Assembly (NCBI GenBank): GCA_019637295.1
Contig: JAHBVX010000005.1
Span: forward strand, 186,001 to 250,000
Reading direction: 5' to 3'
DNA from: Polyangiaceae bacterium
GTDB taxonomy: Bacteria > Myxococcota_A > Polyangia > Polyangiales > Polyangiaceae
Length of the DNA stretch: 64,000 bases
A program made the position numbers and the translations under genes. Below are positions 35,599-43,409 of this stretch, piece after piece. The notes under the pieces are model-generated. The model did no database searches. It saw only the letters and a list, made by a program, of their open reading frames with translations, and had not been told where the DNA came from. Each line of letters starts with the position of its first letter. The first letter of the stretch is position 1.

Positions 35599-35679
35599 GC
35601 GGATCCGGCTATATCACGGGGCGGTTCTCGAGGGTCTCGCCGATGGCCCGGGGCCGACTCCCGTGGCAGTATTGGAGTG

Positions 35680-36252
35680 ATGAGGGTTCCCGATTGGGTC
35701 GTAGCGGCAGGTAGCGTCGCGCTGCTCGGCGCCTGCACGAACGAGTACGATGACTTCCAGTTTCGCGACGACGCGGGCGGAAGCGGCACCGGGGGCGCTG
35801 TCAGCGCGGGCGGCGGGGGCAGCGGCGGGACGGGGGGCGGCGACCCGACCGGCGGGACGGGGGGCGGCAGTCCGACCGGCGGGACCGGGGGCAGCGGCGG
35901 TGGCGCTGCGGGCAACGCGCCCGGCGCCGTACACTGCGAAGGCAGCAACGACTGCTCGCTCAGCGGGAACTTCTGCTGCGTGCGAAGCTCGGGCTCGACC
36001 TGCCAGGCGAGCGGCTCGTCCTGCGTCCCGGGGCTCGACGTGATGTGCGACGGGCCCGAAGACTGCAGCGGCAATCAAGTCTGCTGCCACTCGTCCACGA
36101 CCGGGGGCGCCATGGCGTGCCGCTCGGCGAGCCAGTGTAGCTCTTCGCTCGGCCGGAGCATCGTGTGCGGCTCGACGCCCGCGGCGTGCCCGGGGGGCAC
36201 GACCTGCGCGCCGCTGAGCGCGGGCTCGCCCTACAACGTCTGCGGCTCCTGA
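35680..36252 (+). CDS. Cys-rich lipoprotein with Gly-rich spacer
   Basis: 190 residues from ATG 35680, with GGAG upstream (TTGGAGTG). The signal MRVPDWVVAAGSVALLGAC gives a lipidated Cys19. A Gly/Thr/Pro spacer with GGDPTGGTGG-type repeats follows, then a C-terminal half with 12 Cys in short spacing (CEGSNDCSLSGNFCC, DGPEDCSGNQVCC), which looks like two small disulfide-stabilised modules. No family name is certain. It precedes the second ConA-like lipoprotein by 50 bp on the same strand. Confidence 0.72.
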   Translation: MRVPDWVVAAGSVALLGACTNEYDDFQFRDDAGGSGTGGAVSAGGGGSGGTGGGDPTGGTGGGSPTGGTGGSGGGAAGNAPGAVHCEGSNDCSLSGNFCCVRSSGSTCQASGSSCVPGLDVMCDGPEDCSGNQVCCHSSTTGGAMACRSASQCSSSLGRSIVCGSTPAACPGGTTCAPLSAGSPYNVCGS

Positions 36253-36302
36253 GCTGCGCTGGGCGGCTTTTCACGGGCCGCGAGCTGTTCTACCGTGAGG
36301 GC

Positions 36303-37424
36303 ATGTCGAAGCTCGCGCTCCTGGCTCTGGTGGCAGCCGTGACCGGTTGCGGTGGGGATGACGAGAAGGGCGACGCCAGCGCGGGCGGCAGCACCAGCTC
36401 CGGCGGCAGCACCAGCTCCGGCGGCAGCACCAGCTCCGGCGGCAGCACCAGCTCCGGCGGCAGCACCAGCTCCGGCGGCAGCACCAGCTCCGGCGGCAGC
36501 GGCGGGGGCGGCGCGACCCTGTCCGGCGAGTACCCGGGCGATCAGGGGATCGGCAGCGATCCCGACGTGGTCTGGTACGAGGACTTCGAAGCGGCCGACG
36601 TCGCTGCCGTCGTCAGCCGCTACAACGACGCCAAGAGCCAGGGGCTGAGCCTGGCGACGGACGTCGCGGCGGGGACCTCGGGGAGCAAGAGCGGTCGCTT
36701 CACCGCGAGCGGCGCGGGACCGAACGCGACGGATCTCTTCAAGCGTCTCGACCCCGGCTACGACGAGCTGTGGATCCGCTACTACGCCAAGTACCAAGGC
36801 GGCGTTGGTTGGCACCACACCGGCGTTTGGATCGGCGGCTACAACCCGCCCAGCAACTGGCCGAACCCGCAGGCCGGGACGAAGCCGAACGGCGACGACC
36901 GCTTCAGCGTGGCCATCGAGCCCATCTCGGCGGGGCCGAACCCGCGTCTCGACTTCTACAACTACTGGATGACGATGCACTCCTGGATGGACAACCCCTC
37001 CGGGAACACCGCTTACTATGGCAACTCGCTCATCCACGACGCGAACTTCCGTGTGGATGACGATGCTTGGATGTGTCTGGAGATCCACGTCAAGATCAAC
37101 CCCAATCCATCGAGCAAGGCCGGAGCAGAGCTGTCCGTTTGGAAGAACGACCAGAGCGTCATTCACTACACGGACAGCGCGCCGCTCGGCCGCTGGCTGA
37201 AAGACAAGTTCTGCCACCAGAACGCCAGCGCCAACTCGTGCACGGACTACCCCGCGCCAAGCGGCACCGAGTACATTCCGCTCGACCTGCGACTGCGCTC
37301 CAGCGCGGACCTGAAGCTCAACGCCTTCTGGCCGCAGAACTACATCTCGAGCGGCGCGGAGGGCAGCGTCTACTACGATCACATGGTGATCGCGAAGCGC
37401 CGAATCGGCTGCATGGTGCCGTAG
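36303..37424 (+). CDS. ConA-like lipoprotein with GGSTSS repeats
   Basis: About 373 residues from ATG 36303. Signal MSKLALLALVAAVTGC, then an acidic stretch and six perfect six-residue repeats, then a domain of about 300 residues: VVWYEDFEAADVAAVVSRYN, YDELWIRYYAKYQGGVGWHH, DDDAWMCLEIHVKIN and EGSVYYDHMVIAKR. The edge strands match the polysaccharide-lyase-like jelly roll seen also in the 33008-34015 protein, but the two are only distantly alike. Carbohydrate binding or cleavage at the surface is inferred. It ends 140 bp before the sulfatase-fold pair. Confidence 0.7.
   Translation: MSKLALLALVAAVTGCGGDDEKGDASAGGSTSSGGSTSSGGSTSSGGSTSSGGSTSSGGSTSSGGSGGGGATLSGEYPGDQGIGSDPDVVWYEDFEAADVAAVVSRYNDAKSQGLSLATDVAAGTSGSKSGRFTASGAGPNATDLFKRLDPGYDELWIRYYAKYQGGVGWHHTGVWIGGYNPPSNWPNPQAGTKPNGDDRFSVAIEPISAGPNPRLDFYNYWMTMHSWMDNPSGNTAYYGNSLIHDANFRVDDDAWMCLEIHVKINPNPSSKAGAELSVWKNDQSVIHYTDSAPLGRWLKDKFCHQNASANSCTDYPAPSGTEYIPLDLRLRSSADLKLNAFWPQNYISSGAEGSVYYDHMVIAKRRIGCMVP
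36387..36494 (+). repeat. Six perfect 18-bp tandem repeats in coding sequence
   Basis: The 18-bp unit GGCAGCACCAGCTCCGGC, encoding GSTSSG, occurs six times without a single difference. Copy number can change by slippage without altering the frame, so the spacer between lipid anchor and domain could vary in length. Confidence 0.9.
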
Positions 37425-37565
37425 TCGGCGCGCGGGCGGCTCGTCGGCTCGAGGGCAACGCGCGAGCTTCACGCGCTGTTCCCCGCGCGTGTCCGAACGC
37501 CGATTTCAGCCGATTCCAGGGGTGATTTCCTTCCGACCCCGGTCAAGCTGCGCTAAGCGAAGCGA

Positions 37566-38945
37566 ATGCGTCGCTTAGCCCTCCTGACCCTCCTCGCCGC
37601 CACCGTCGCCTGCGACAAGAAGAGCGACCCCGCCCCCGCTGGCGGCGATGTGCCGGCGGCCTCCGCCGCGGCGCCGACCGAGCCCCCGGCGAGCGCCGAG
37701 CCTCCGCCCCCGCCACCCCCCAAGGGGCCCGGCCGTCCGCTCAACGTGCTGATGATCACCATCGACAGCTTGCGCGCTGACATGCCCTGGCTCGGCTACG
37801 AGCGCGACATCGCGCCCCACCTCACCAAGCTGGCCAAAGAGAGCACGGTGTACGAGCGTTCTTACTCGCCGTCGTCCTACACGGCGCAGACCGTCGCCGC
37901 GTGGCTGAGTGGTCAATATGCGAGCACCTTGTACCGCGCGGGCTGGTTCTTCGCGGCGTACTCCAAGGCGAACACCTTCTTCCCCACCGTTCTGCAGGAG
38001 AAGGGTATCCGCACCATCGGCTGGCAGGGCCACATGTACTTCGCCCGAGGCAAGGGGCTCGACCAAGGTTTCGACGTCTGGCAGCTCGCCCCCGGCATCC
38101 GCTTCGACCCCAACACGGACAACGAGATCACCAGCGAGAAGATGACCAAGCTCGGCATCGAGCTCCTGGGCAACCCGGAGAACACGGGCAAGCAGTTCTT
38201 CGCGTGGGCCCACTACATGGACCCGCACGATCAGTACAACAAGCACGCGACTTCCCCGGACTTCGGCAACAAGAACCGCGATCGGTACGACAACGAGGTT
38301 CACCACACCGACTTCTGGATCAACGAGCTGTTCGAGTTCTGCCGAAAGCAACCTTGGTGGAAAGACACCGCCGTGATCATCACTGGCGACCATGGCGAAG
38401 CCTTCGGCGAGCACTCGATGTGGAAGCACGCCTTCGAGATCTGGGAGGTGCTCATCCGCGTCCCGCTGATCATCAAGGCGCCCGGCGCCGAGCCGCGACG
38501 CATCAGCGAGCGCCGCTCGACCATCGACCTCGCGCCGACCATCATGGAGCTGATGGGCCAGGAGCCACTCGAGCAGTTTCAAGGCAAGAGCCTGGTCAAG
38601 GAGGTCTATGGCGCGGAGCCTCCGGGCAACCGCGAGCCCATCGTCGCGGAGCTCGCGGAGGACAGCCACAATCCACCCCGGCGCGCCGTGGTTCAGGGCG
38701 ACTACAAGCTGATCGTGTGGGGCAAGGGCTGGAAGTACCTGCTCTTCAACCTGAAGAACGATCCCGAGGAGAAGGAGGAGCTGTCCAAGAAGGAGCCCGA
38801 GAAGCTCGAGGAGATGAAGAAGGTGCTGGACGACGCCTTCGCCAAGCTGCCGTTTCGAGAGCCCTATGGCGGCATGAAGCTCAAGGGCGGCGGCACCGCC
38901 AAGGGCCTCGTGGGTCCGATCAAGAAGCCGGAGCCGAAACCGTGA
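37566..38945 (+). CDS. Sulfatase-fold (alkaline phosphatase superfamily) lipoprotein, first of pair
   Basis: 459 residues from ATG 37566. Lipoprotein signal with LAATVAC, then a Pro/Ala linker, then the alkaline-phosphatase-superfamily domain: NVLMITIDSLRADMPW holds the first metal Asp, and ITGDHGEAFGEH the second metal Asp-His pair. The place of the C/S-x-P-x-R formylglycine motif reads YTAQTVAA, with Thr in the nucleophile position, so it is not a formylglycine sulfatase; LtaS and EptA-type transferases also use Thr. Hydrolase or transferase of phospho- or sulfo-groups in the envelope. Its stop overlaps the next start as GTGA. Confidence 0.85.
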   Translation: MRRLALLTLLAATVACDKKSDPAPAGGDVPAASAAAPTEPPASAEPPPPPPPKGPGRPLNVLMITIDSLRADMPWLGYERDIAPHLTKLAKESTVYERSYSPSSYTAQTVAAWLSGQYASTLYRAGWFFAAYSKANTFFPTVLQEKGIRTIGWQGHMYFARGKGLDQGFDVWQLAPGIRFDPNTDNEITSEKMTKLGIELLGNPENTGKQFFAWAHYMDPHDQYNKHATSPDFGNKNRDRYDNEVHHTDFWINELFEFCRKQPWWKDTAVIITGDHGEAFGEHSMWKHAFEIWEVLIRVPLIIKAPGAEPRRISERRSTIDLAPTIMELMGQEPLEQFQGKSLVKEVYGAEPPGNREPIVAELAEDSHNPPRRAVVQGDYKLIVWGKGWKYLLFNLKNDPEEKEELSKKEPEKLEEMKKVLDDAFAKLPFREPYGGMKLKGGGTAKGLVGPIKKPEPKP

Positions 38946-40294
38946 GGCGCGGCCTCGCCCCGCTCGTCCTGCTGGCGATGGGCTGCGGCGGGCCAGGGGA
39001 GCCCGCGGTCGCGCCGGCCCAACCTGCCGCGTCCCCCCCGCTCGCGCCGGCCGCGCCACCGGTCGCCGCGCCGCCCGCCGAGGTCGCCTCGCCGGCGCCC
39101 GAGCCGAAGCCGCCCGCAGGCCCCTTCAACGTGCTCTTGATCCTGGTGGACAGCATGCGCGCGGACATGCCCTGGGCCGGCTACCCGCGCGCCATCGCCC
39201 CGAACTTGACCAAGCTCGAAGCCGAGAGCGTCAGCTACACGCGCGCCTACTCCACCTCCAGCTACACCGCCAAGAGCGTAGCGGCGCTGCTCGCCGCCCA
39301 GTACCCCTCGAGCCTCAAGCGCAGCGGCTTCTTCTTCACCAAGTACCCCGAGAGCAACCTGTTCATCGCCGAGCTGCTGCAACAGGCCGGGGTGTACACG
39401 GCCAGCGCACATGGCCACATGTACATGAAGCGCGGCAACGGCATGGACCAGGGCTTCGCCGAGTGGGACGTGGTCTCGGGCATCAGCTTCGACAACACCA
39501 CCGATCGCCACGTGACGAGCGACAAGCTCACCGCGCTGGCCATCTCTCAGCTCCAGAAGAAGCCCGAGGGCCAGCGCTTCTTCATGTACTTGCACTACAT
39601 GGATCCCCACGACCAGTACGTGAAGCACAAGGAGTCTCCGGATTTCGGCAATTCGCTCCGAGATCGCTATGACTCGGAGATGTTCTTCACGGATCTGTGG
39701 ATCGGAAAGCTGCTCGAGTGGTGCGCGGGGCAGCCCTGGTGGAAGGACACCGCCATCATGGTCAGCGCCGACCACGGCGAGGCCTTCGGCGAGCACAAGA
39801 TGTATCGCCACGCCTTCGAGCTCTGGAACGTGCTGACCCACGTGCCCATGTTCGTCCGGGTGCCTGGTGCCACGCCGCGACGGATCGACACCCCGCGAGG
39901 CAACATCGATCTGGGCAAGACCACGCTGGAGCTGCACGGCGTGCCCGTGGATCCGCGCTTCGTCGGCGAGAGCCTGGTACCGGAGATCCGCGGCGCCGAT
40001 CCGAAGCCACGGCCGGTGCTGCTGGACCTGCCACCGGACAGCAACAACTCCGAGCGCCGCGCGCTGATCGACGGGGACTACAAGCTGCTGATCTTCGGCA
40101 ATGACTGGAAGTTCTCCCTGTACGACTTGAAGCACGACCCGCAAGAGCGCACGGATCTGGCCAAGAAGGACCCGGCCAAGCTCGCCGAGCTGAAGGAGAC
40201 CTACCGGCGCGTGTGGGACGCCATCCCGAAGGTCAAACCCTACGGCGGCAACAAACTGATGGGCGGCGGCGTCGCCAATGGCCCGATGAACTGA
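38942..40294 (+). CDS. Sulfatase-fold lipoprotein, second of pair
   Basis: 450 residues from GTG 38942, overlapping the previous stop. Short signal RRGLAPLVLLAMGC, Pro/Ala linker, then a close paralogue of the preceding protein: NVLLILVDSMRADMPWAGY, MYLHYMDPHDQYVKHKESPD and VSADHGEAFGEH are shared nearly word for word. The nucleophile region reads YTAKSVAALLA, again Thr and no formylglycine signature. A recent duplication followed by retained coupling suggests both act together, perhaps on two positions of one polymer or as hetero-oligomer. The longer reading into the first gene is another frame. Confidence 0.85.
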   Translation: MRRGLAPLVLLAMGCGGPGEPAVAPAQPAASPPLAPAAPPVAAPPAEVASPAPEPKPPAGPFNVLLILVDSMRADMPWAGYPRAIAPNLTKLEAESVSYTRAYSTSSYTAKSVAALLAAQYPSSLKRSGFFFTKYPESNLFIAELLQQAGVYTASAHGHMYMKRGNGMDQGFAEWDVVSGISFDNTTDRHVTSDKLTALAISQLQKKPEGQRFFMYLHYMDPHDQYVKHKESPDFGNSLRDRYDSEMFFTDLWIGKLLEWCAGQPWWKDTAIMVSADHGEAFGEHKMYRHAFELWNVLTHVPMFVRVPGATPRRIDTPRGNIDLGKTTLELHGVPVDPRFVGESLVPEIRGADPKPRPVLLDLPPDSNNSERRALIDGDYKLLIFGNDWKFSLYDLKHDPQERTDLAKKDPAKLAELKETYRRVWDAIPKVKPYGGNKLMGGGVANGPMN

Positions 40295-40427
40295 CGCCAG
40301 GCTCGACTTGGGCAGCCTTGGCGCGGTCAGATGTCTCCAGAGCCGCCGCAGCTTCGGGTCGTGCCCGTGACAGCAGGCCGAAACGCGACGAATGCGGGGG
40401 CCATCGGGCGCTGGTAGGCTCGGGGTG

Positions 40428-40943
40428 ATGCGAAGTCCGGTGACGCTCGGGACGCACGCCCTGACGGTCGCGATGATCGCTAGCGCGTGCGCACCGGCGA
40501 CCTCGTCGCCGCCCGCGAGCCCTCACCCCGGCGTCGTGACGGTGCCGAGCGCTTCGCCGCGTGCCGAGGCGGAGCCGGGCGGGGGGAGCTTACCCGACGC
40601 CGTCCGCAGGCCCCCGCCTACGCCACCGGAGGATCCCTTCGAGTACTACGTCGGCCGCTGGGAGGGCACCGTCAACGAGACGCTCCAGACCCGCCTCTGG
40701 GTCAAGCCGAACGGCGCGTTCGTGGTGACCTCCGAGGCGCACCCGAACCAGCGTGCGTGTGAGCTGAACGGACGCCTACGGGCTGAGCCCGAGGTGATCT
40801 TCATGGAGGTGGCCGAGAGCACTTGCTCGGTGCAGAGCGTAGGGACCACCCTCGAACGCCGCGTGGTGACCAAGCGCCCACACGAGTTCGTCGTCGCGAG
40901 CCCCACGCACGATCTCACCGTGCACTATCGACGCCTACCCTGA
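40428..40943 (+). CDS. Small lipoprotein, lipocalin-like C-terminal region
   Basis: About 171 residues from ATG 40428. Signal ends in VAMIASAC. A Pro/Ser/Ala-rich segment leads to a domain of about 100 residues starting FEYYVGRWEGTVNETLQTRLWV and containing a Cys pair, in which the Gly-x-Trp and alternating beta strands recall lipocalin-like folds. The assignment is only suggestive. It is convergent with the diguanylate cyclase 14 bp away. Confidence 0.65.
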   Translation: MRSPVTLGTHALTVAMIASACAPATSSPPASPHPGVVTVPSASPRAEAEPGGGSLPDAVRRPPPTPPEDPFEYYVGRWEGTVNETLQTRLWVKPNGAFVVTSEAHPNQRACELNGRLRAEPEVIFMEVAESTCSVQSVGTTLERRVVTKRPHEFVVASPTHDLTVHYRRLP

Positions 40944-40957
40944 GCCCTGACCGCGCT

Positions 40958-42265
40958 TCAGCCGCCGGGCGGCTTGGTCGAGTGTACCGGTCGCTCGGTG
41001 TCATGGCGACGCATCCAGATCAGGAACTGGTCCTTGCCATGCTGCTTGGCGAGATACATCGCCGTGTCCGCGCGGCGGATCAGCTCACGCGCGGAGGCTC
41101 GCTCGCTGCTCTTCGAGATCGCGACCCCCACGCTCACGGTGACCCGCAGCTCGAGATCGCCGACCGTGAGCGGCGCGCGCAGCGCGGTGACGACACGCTC
41201 GGCCACCCGGGTGACGTCCGCATGGGACTCCACGCTGTCGATCAAGAGCACGAACTCGTCGCCACCGAGCCGCGCGGCGGTGTCCCCGACCCGCGCGAGG
41301 GAGCTCAGGCGCTCCGCAACCTGGACCAGCACCGCGTCACCCACGTCGTGGCCCCAGTCGTCGTTGATGGTCTTGAAGCCATCCAGATCGACGAAGTAGA
41401 CGGCGCTCATGCCGCCCATGCGCGAGCGCTGCGCTTGGGCGTGGTCCAAGCGCTCCATCAGGAGCACCCGGTTGGGCAGGCCCGTCAGCGCGTCGAAGAA
41501 CGCCTGACGGGTGAGCATCTCCTCCAGCTCGTGGCGGTCCGTCACGTCGCGAGCGTTGACCACGATTCCGGCCACTGCGGGGTAGCCGACCAGGTTGTCG
41601 GCGATCACCTCCAGGCGACGCCACTCGCCGTTGGCATGGCGGACCCGAAACTCTGCCCGGGCGCTCACGCCGGGGGTGCGGCTCTCGGCCAGCGCGGCGC
41701 TCGCGTCCGGCAGATCGTCCGGGTGCACCAGTGCGCTCAGGGTATCTCCCCGGAGTTGGTGCGGCGCGAGCCCGAGCACGCGCTCGATCGCCGGAGACAC
41801 GTAGCGGACTTTGCCGCGGTCATCGACGACTCCGATGATGTCGAGCGTATTGCGGACCAGCGCGCGATAGCGCGCCCGACTGCGCCGCAGCGCTTGATTG
41901 ACCCCGTCACGGTGAGCGTTGCAGCGCGCTCGCTTCAGCGCCACCGCGAGAGCGAGCGCGAGCTGGTCCGACTCGAGCGGGCCACACCACAGATCCGGGG
42001 CGGAGTCCGCGAGCCAAGCGCGGCGCTCCTCAGCGCTCGGCAAATCGGCCAACCAGACGACCCAGCTGACCTGGCCCGACTCGGCGCTGCTCCCCCCCGC
42101 CCTAGCGCCCCGCGCGGCGCACCAGACGACCAAGGTCGGGCGACCCTCCGCGATCACCTGAGCTCTCGTGTCGACGGCGGTGATCTCCAAGCCTTCCCCC
42201 CTGGGCAGCGCGGCGATGACCTGCTCGGCTCTCGCGCGATCCTCGGCCACCACGATGACTCGCAT
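40958..42265 (-). CDS. PAS-GGDEF diguanylate cyclase
   Basis: 435 residues from ATG 42265. An N-terminal 110-residue segment resembles a degenerate receiver domain. A PAS domain follows (about 135-245; DIIGVVDDRGKVRYVSPAIERVLG), ending in the usual ARDVTDRHELEE. The cyclase domain begins FDALTGLPNR, has the intact GGDEF motif, and five residues before it the RVGD inhibitory I-site (RxxD). It should therefore make c-di-GMP from two GTP and be product-inhibited. PAS ligand is unknown. No phosphodiesterase is nearby. Promoter region to its right is short (79 bp to the DUF4340 gene end). Confidence 0.92.
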   Translation of the reverse strand: MRVIVVAEDRARAEQVIAALPRGEGLEITAVDTRAQVIAEGRPTLVVWCAARGARAGGSSAESGQVSWVVWLADLPSAEERRAWLADSAPDLWCGPLESDQLALALAVALKRARCNAHRDGVNQALRRSRARYRALVRNTLDIIGVVDDRGKVRYVSPAIERVLGLAPHQLRGDTLSALVHPDDLPDASAALAESRTPGVSARAEFRVRHANGEWRRLEVIADNLVGYPAVAGIVVNARDVTDRHELEEMLTRQAFFDALTGLPNRVLLMERLDHAQAQRSRMGGMSAVYFVDLDGFKTINDDWGHDVGDAVLVQVAERLSSLARVGDTAARLGGDEFVLLIDSVESHADVTRVAERVVTALRAPLTVGDLELRVTVSVGVAISKSSERASARELIRRADTAMYLAKQHGKDQFLIWMRRHDTERPVHSTKPPGG

Positions 42266-42344
42266 GGCTCAGCGCTCTCTCCCAGGGACCGTTCGTCCGA
42301 TGTCACGAGGCGAGCGAGACGACCACATGCGCGCGAGCTTCAGC

Positions 42345-43409
42345 CTACTTCAGCACGCTCGACAGGTCCTGCTCGATCTGCTCGCCCGCGCTGCTGAGCA
42401 CCTCCGCGTACCAGCGGGTGTGGGACGTGCGGGCCAGGAAGCGGGCCTTGCCGTCGGGTCCTGGGGCCTTGAACAGCCCGAGCTCACCCAAGCGCCTCCC
42501 TCCTTTGGCGAAGTAAGTCACGTTCACCACGGCCACCGGCGACGACGTCTGCGCCTTGTCGTCGTAGTTCAGGATACGAAGTCGCGCGAGCTTGCTCATC
42601 CAGTTACCCGCGGTCTCGTCCTGGACGGTCGGCGTGGCCGCGTCGGCCCAGCCCTCCTTCTTCTCTTCGAGCCGCACCAACTCGCGGGCCTTGTCTCCGA
42701 GCGCGACGCGCACCTTGATGGCGTCCTCGGCCTCGAACTCGAACAGGTCCCGTTCGACCAGGCGGGACTCGGCGAACAGCAGGTTCTGGGCCAGACTACC
42801 GGGCACGGCGTACGCCTCGCCGCTCTCTAGCCGCGCGTAGCGATCCCCGCCGCCGGGGGTCGTGCCACCGAGGACTAGCGTCCGCGTGGTCGCGCCGAAG
42901 GAGACCTTGAGCGTGCCCTCCGACTTGTCGAAGCCGAACTCCTCGTCCCGAGCTCCCTCCACCTTGCCGAGCGCGCGCAACGCCAGCAGCGGCGCTACGC
43001 TCTCTGCCAGCTTCTGCGCCTGCTTGACGCCCACGAAGCGGATGGTCTCCTGCTTGGGCTCGGCCACGGGTGGCGGCGGCGGCACGACGGACGCCGCATC
43101 CGCGCCGCCGTCAGCGCTGCCGGCGTCTGCGGGTGCCGGCTTGGGCGGTGGCGCAGGCGGCCGGGTGGTCTTCTCGACGGTGCCCTCGAACCAGATCCCC
43201 GCGGCGTCCTTGTTGGCCACGAGCTTGACTTGCCGGTCGTCCGCCGAGAACTCGATGCTGGTGATGTCGCCCGGCCTGCCGCCCCAGACCTCGACCTCGG
43301 CGCCCTTGGCGACGCGGGGTGCGTCCTTCTGGGTCCAGACCACCAAGGCCACCGTGATCGCGACCGCGAGCGTGACCAGGTGCGCCGTCAGACCTCGATA
43401 GGCGATCAT
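42345..43409 (-). CDS. DUF4340 protein of GldG-type ABC operon
   Basis: 354 residues from ATG 43409. One N-terminal TM helix (LVTLAVAITVALVVW), then a periplasmic part interrupted by a Pro/Ala/Asp linker at about 85-115; the DUF4340 pattern is seen in ITSIEFSADDRQVKLVAN, FGFDKSEGTLKVSFG and WYAEVLSSAGEQI. DUF4340 proteins usually sit next to GldF/GldG-type transporters, as here. Start overlaps the GldG-like stop as ATGA. Last gene of the operon. Confidence 0.83.
   Translation of the reverse strand: MIAYRGLTAHLVTLAVAITVALVVWTQKDAPRVAKGAEVEVWGGRPGDITSIEFSADDRQVKLVANKDAAGIWFEGTVEKTTRPPAPPPKPAPADAGSADGGADAASVVPPPPPVAEPKQETIRFVGVKQAQKLAESVAPLLALRALGKVEGARDEEFGFDKSEGTLKVSFGATTRTLVLGGTTPGGGDRYARLESGEAYAVPGSLAQNLLFAESRLVERDLFEFEAEDAIKVRVALGDKARELVRLEEKKEGWADAATPTVQDETAGNWMSKLARLRILNYDDKAQTSSPVAVVNVTYFAKGGRRLGELGLFKAPGPDGKARFLARTSHTRWYAEVLSSAGEQIEQDLSSVLK

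Noticed and set aside
37566-40294. Annotation of the pair as formylglycine sulfatases
   Set aside because: The C/S-x-P-x-R motif needed for formylglycine is absent in both; Thr occupies the site.
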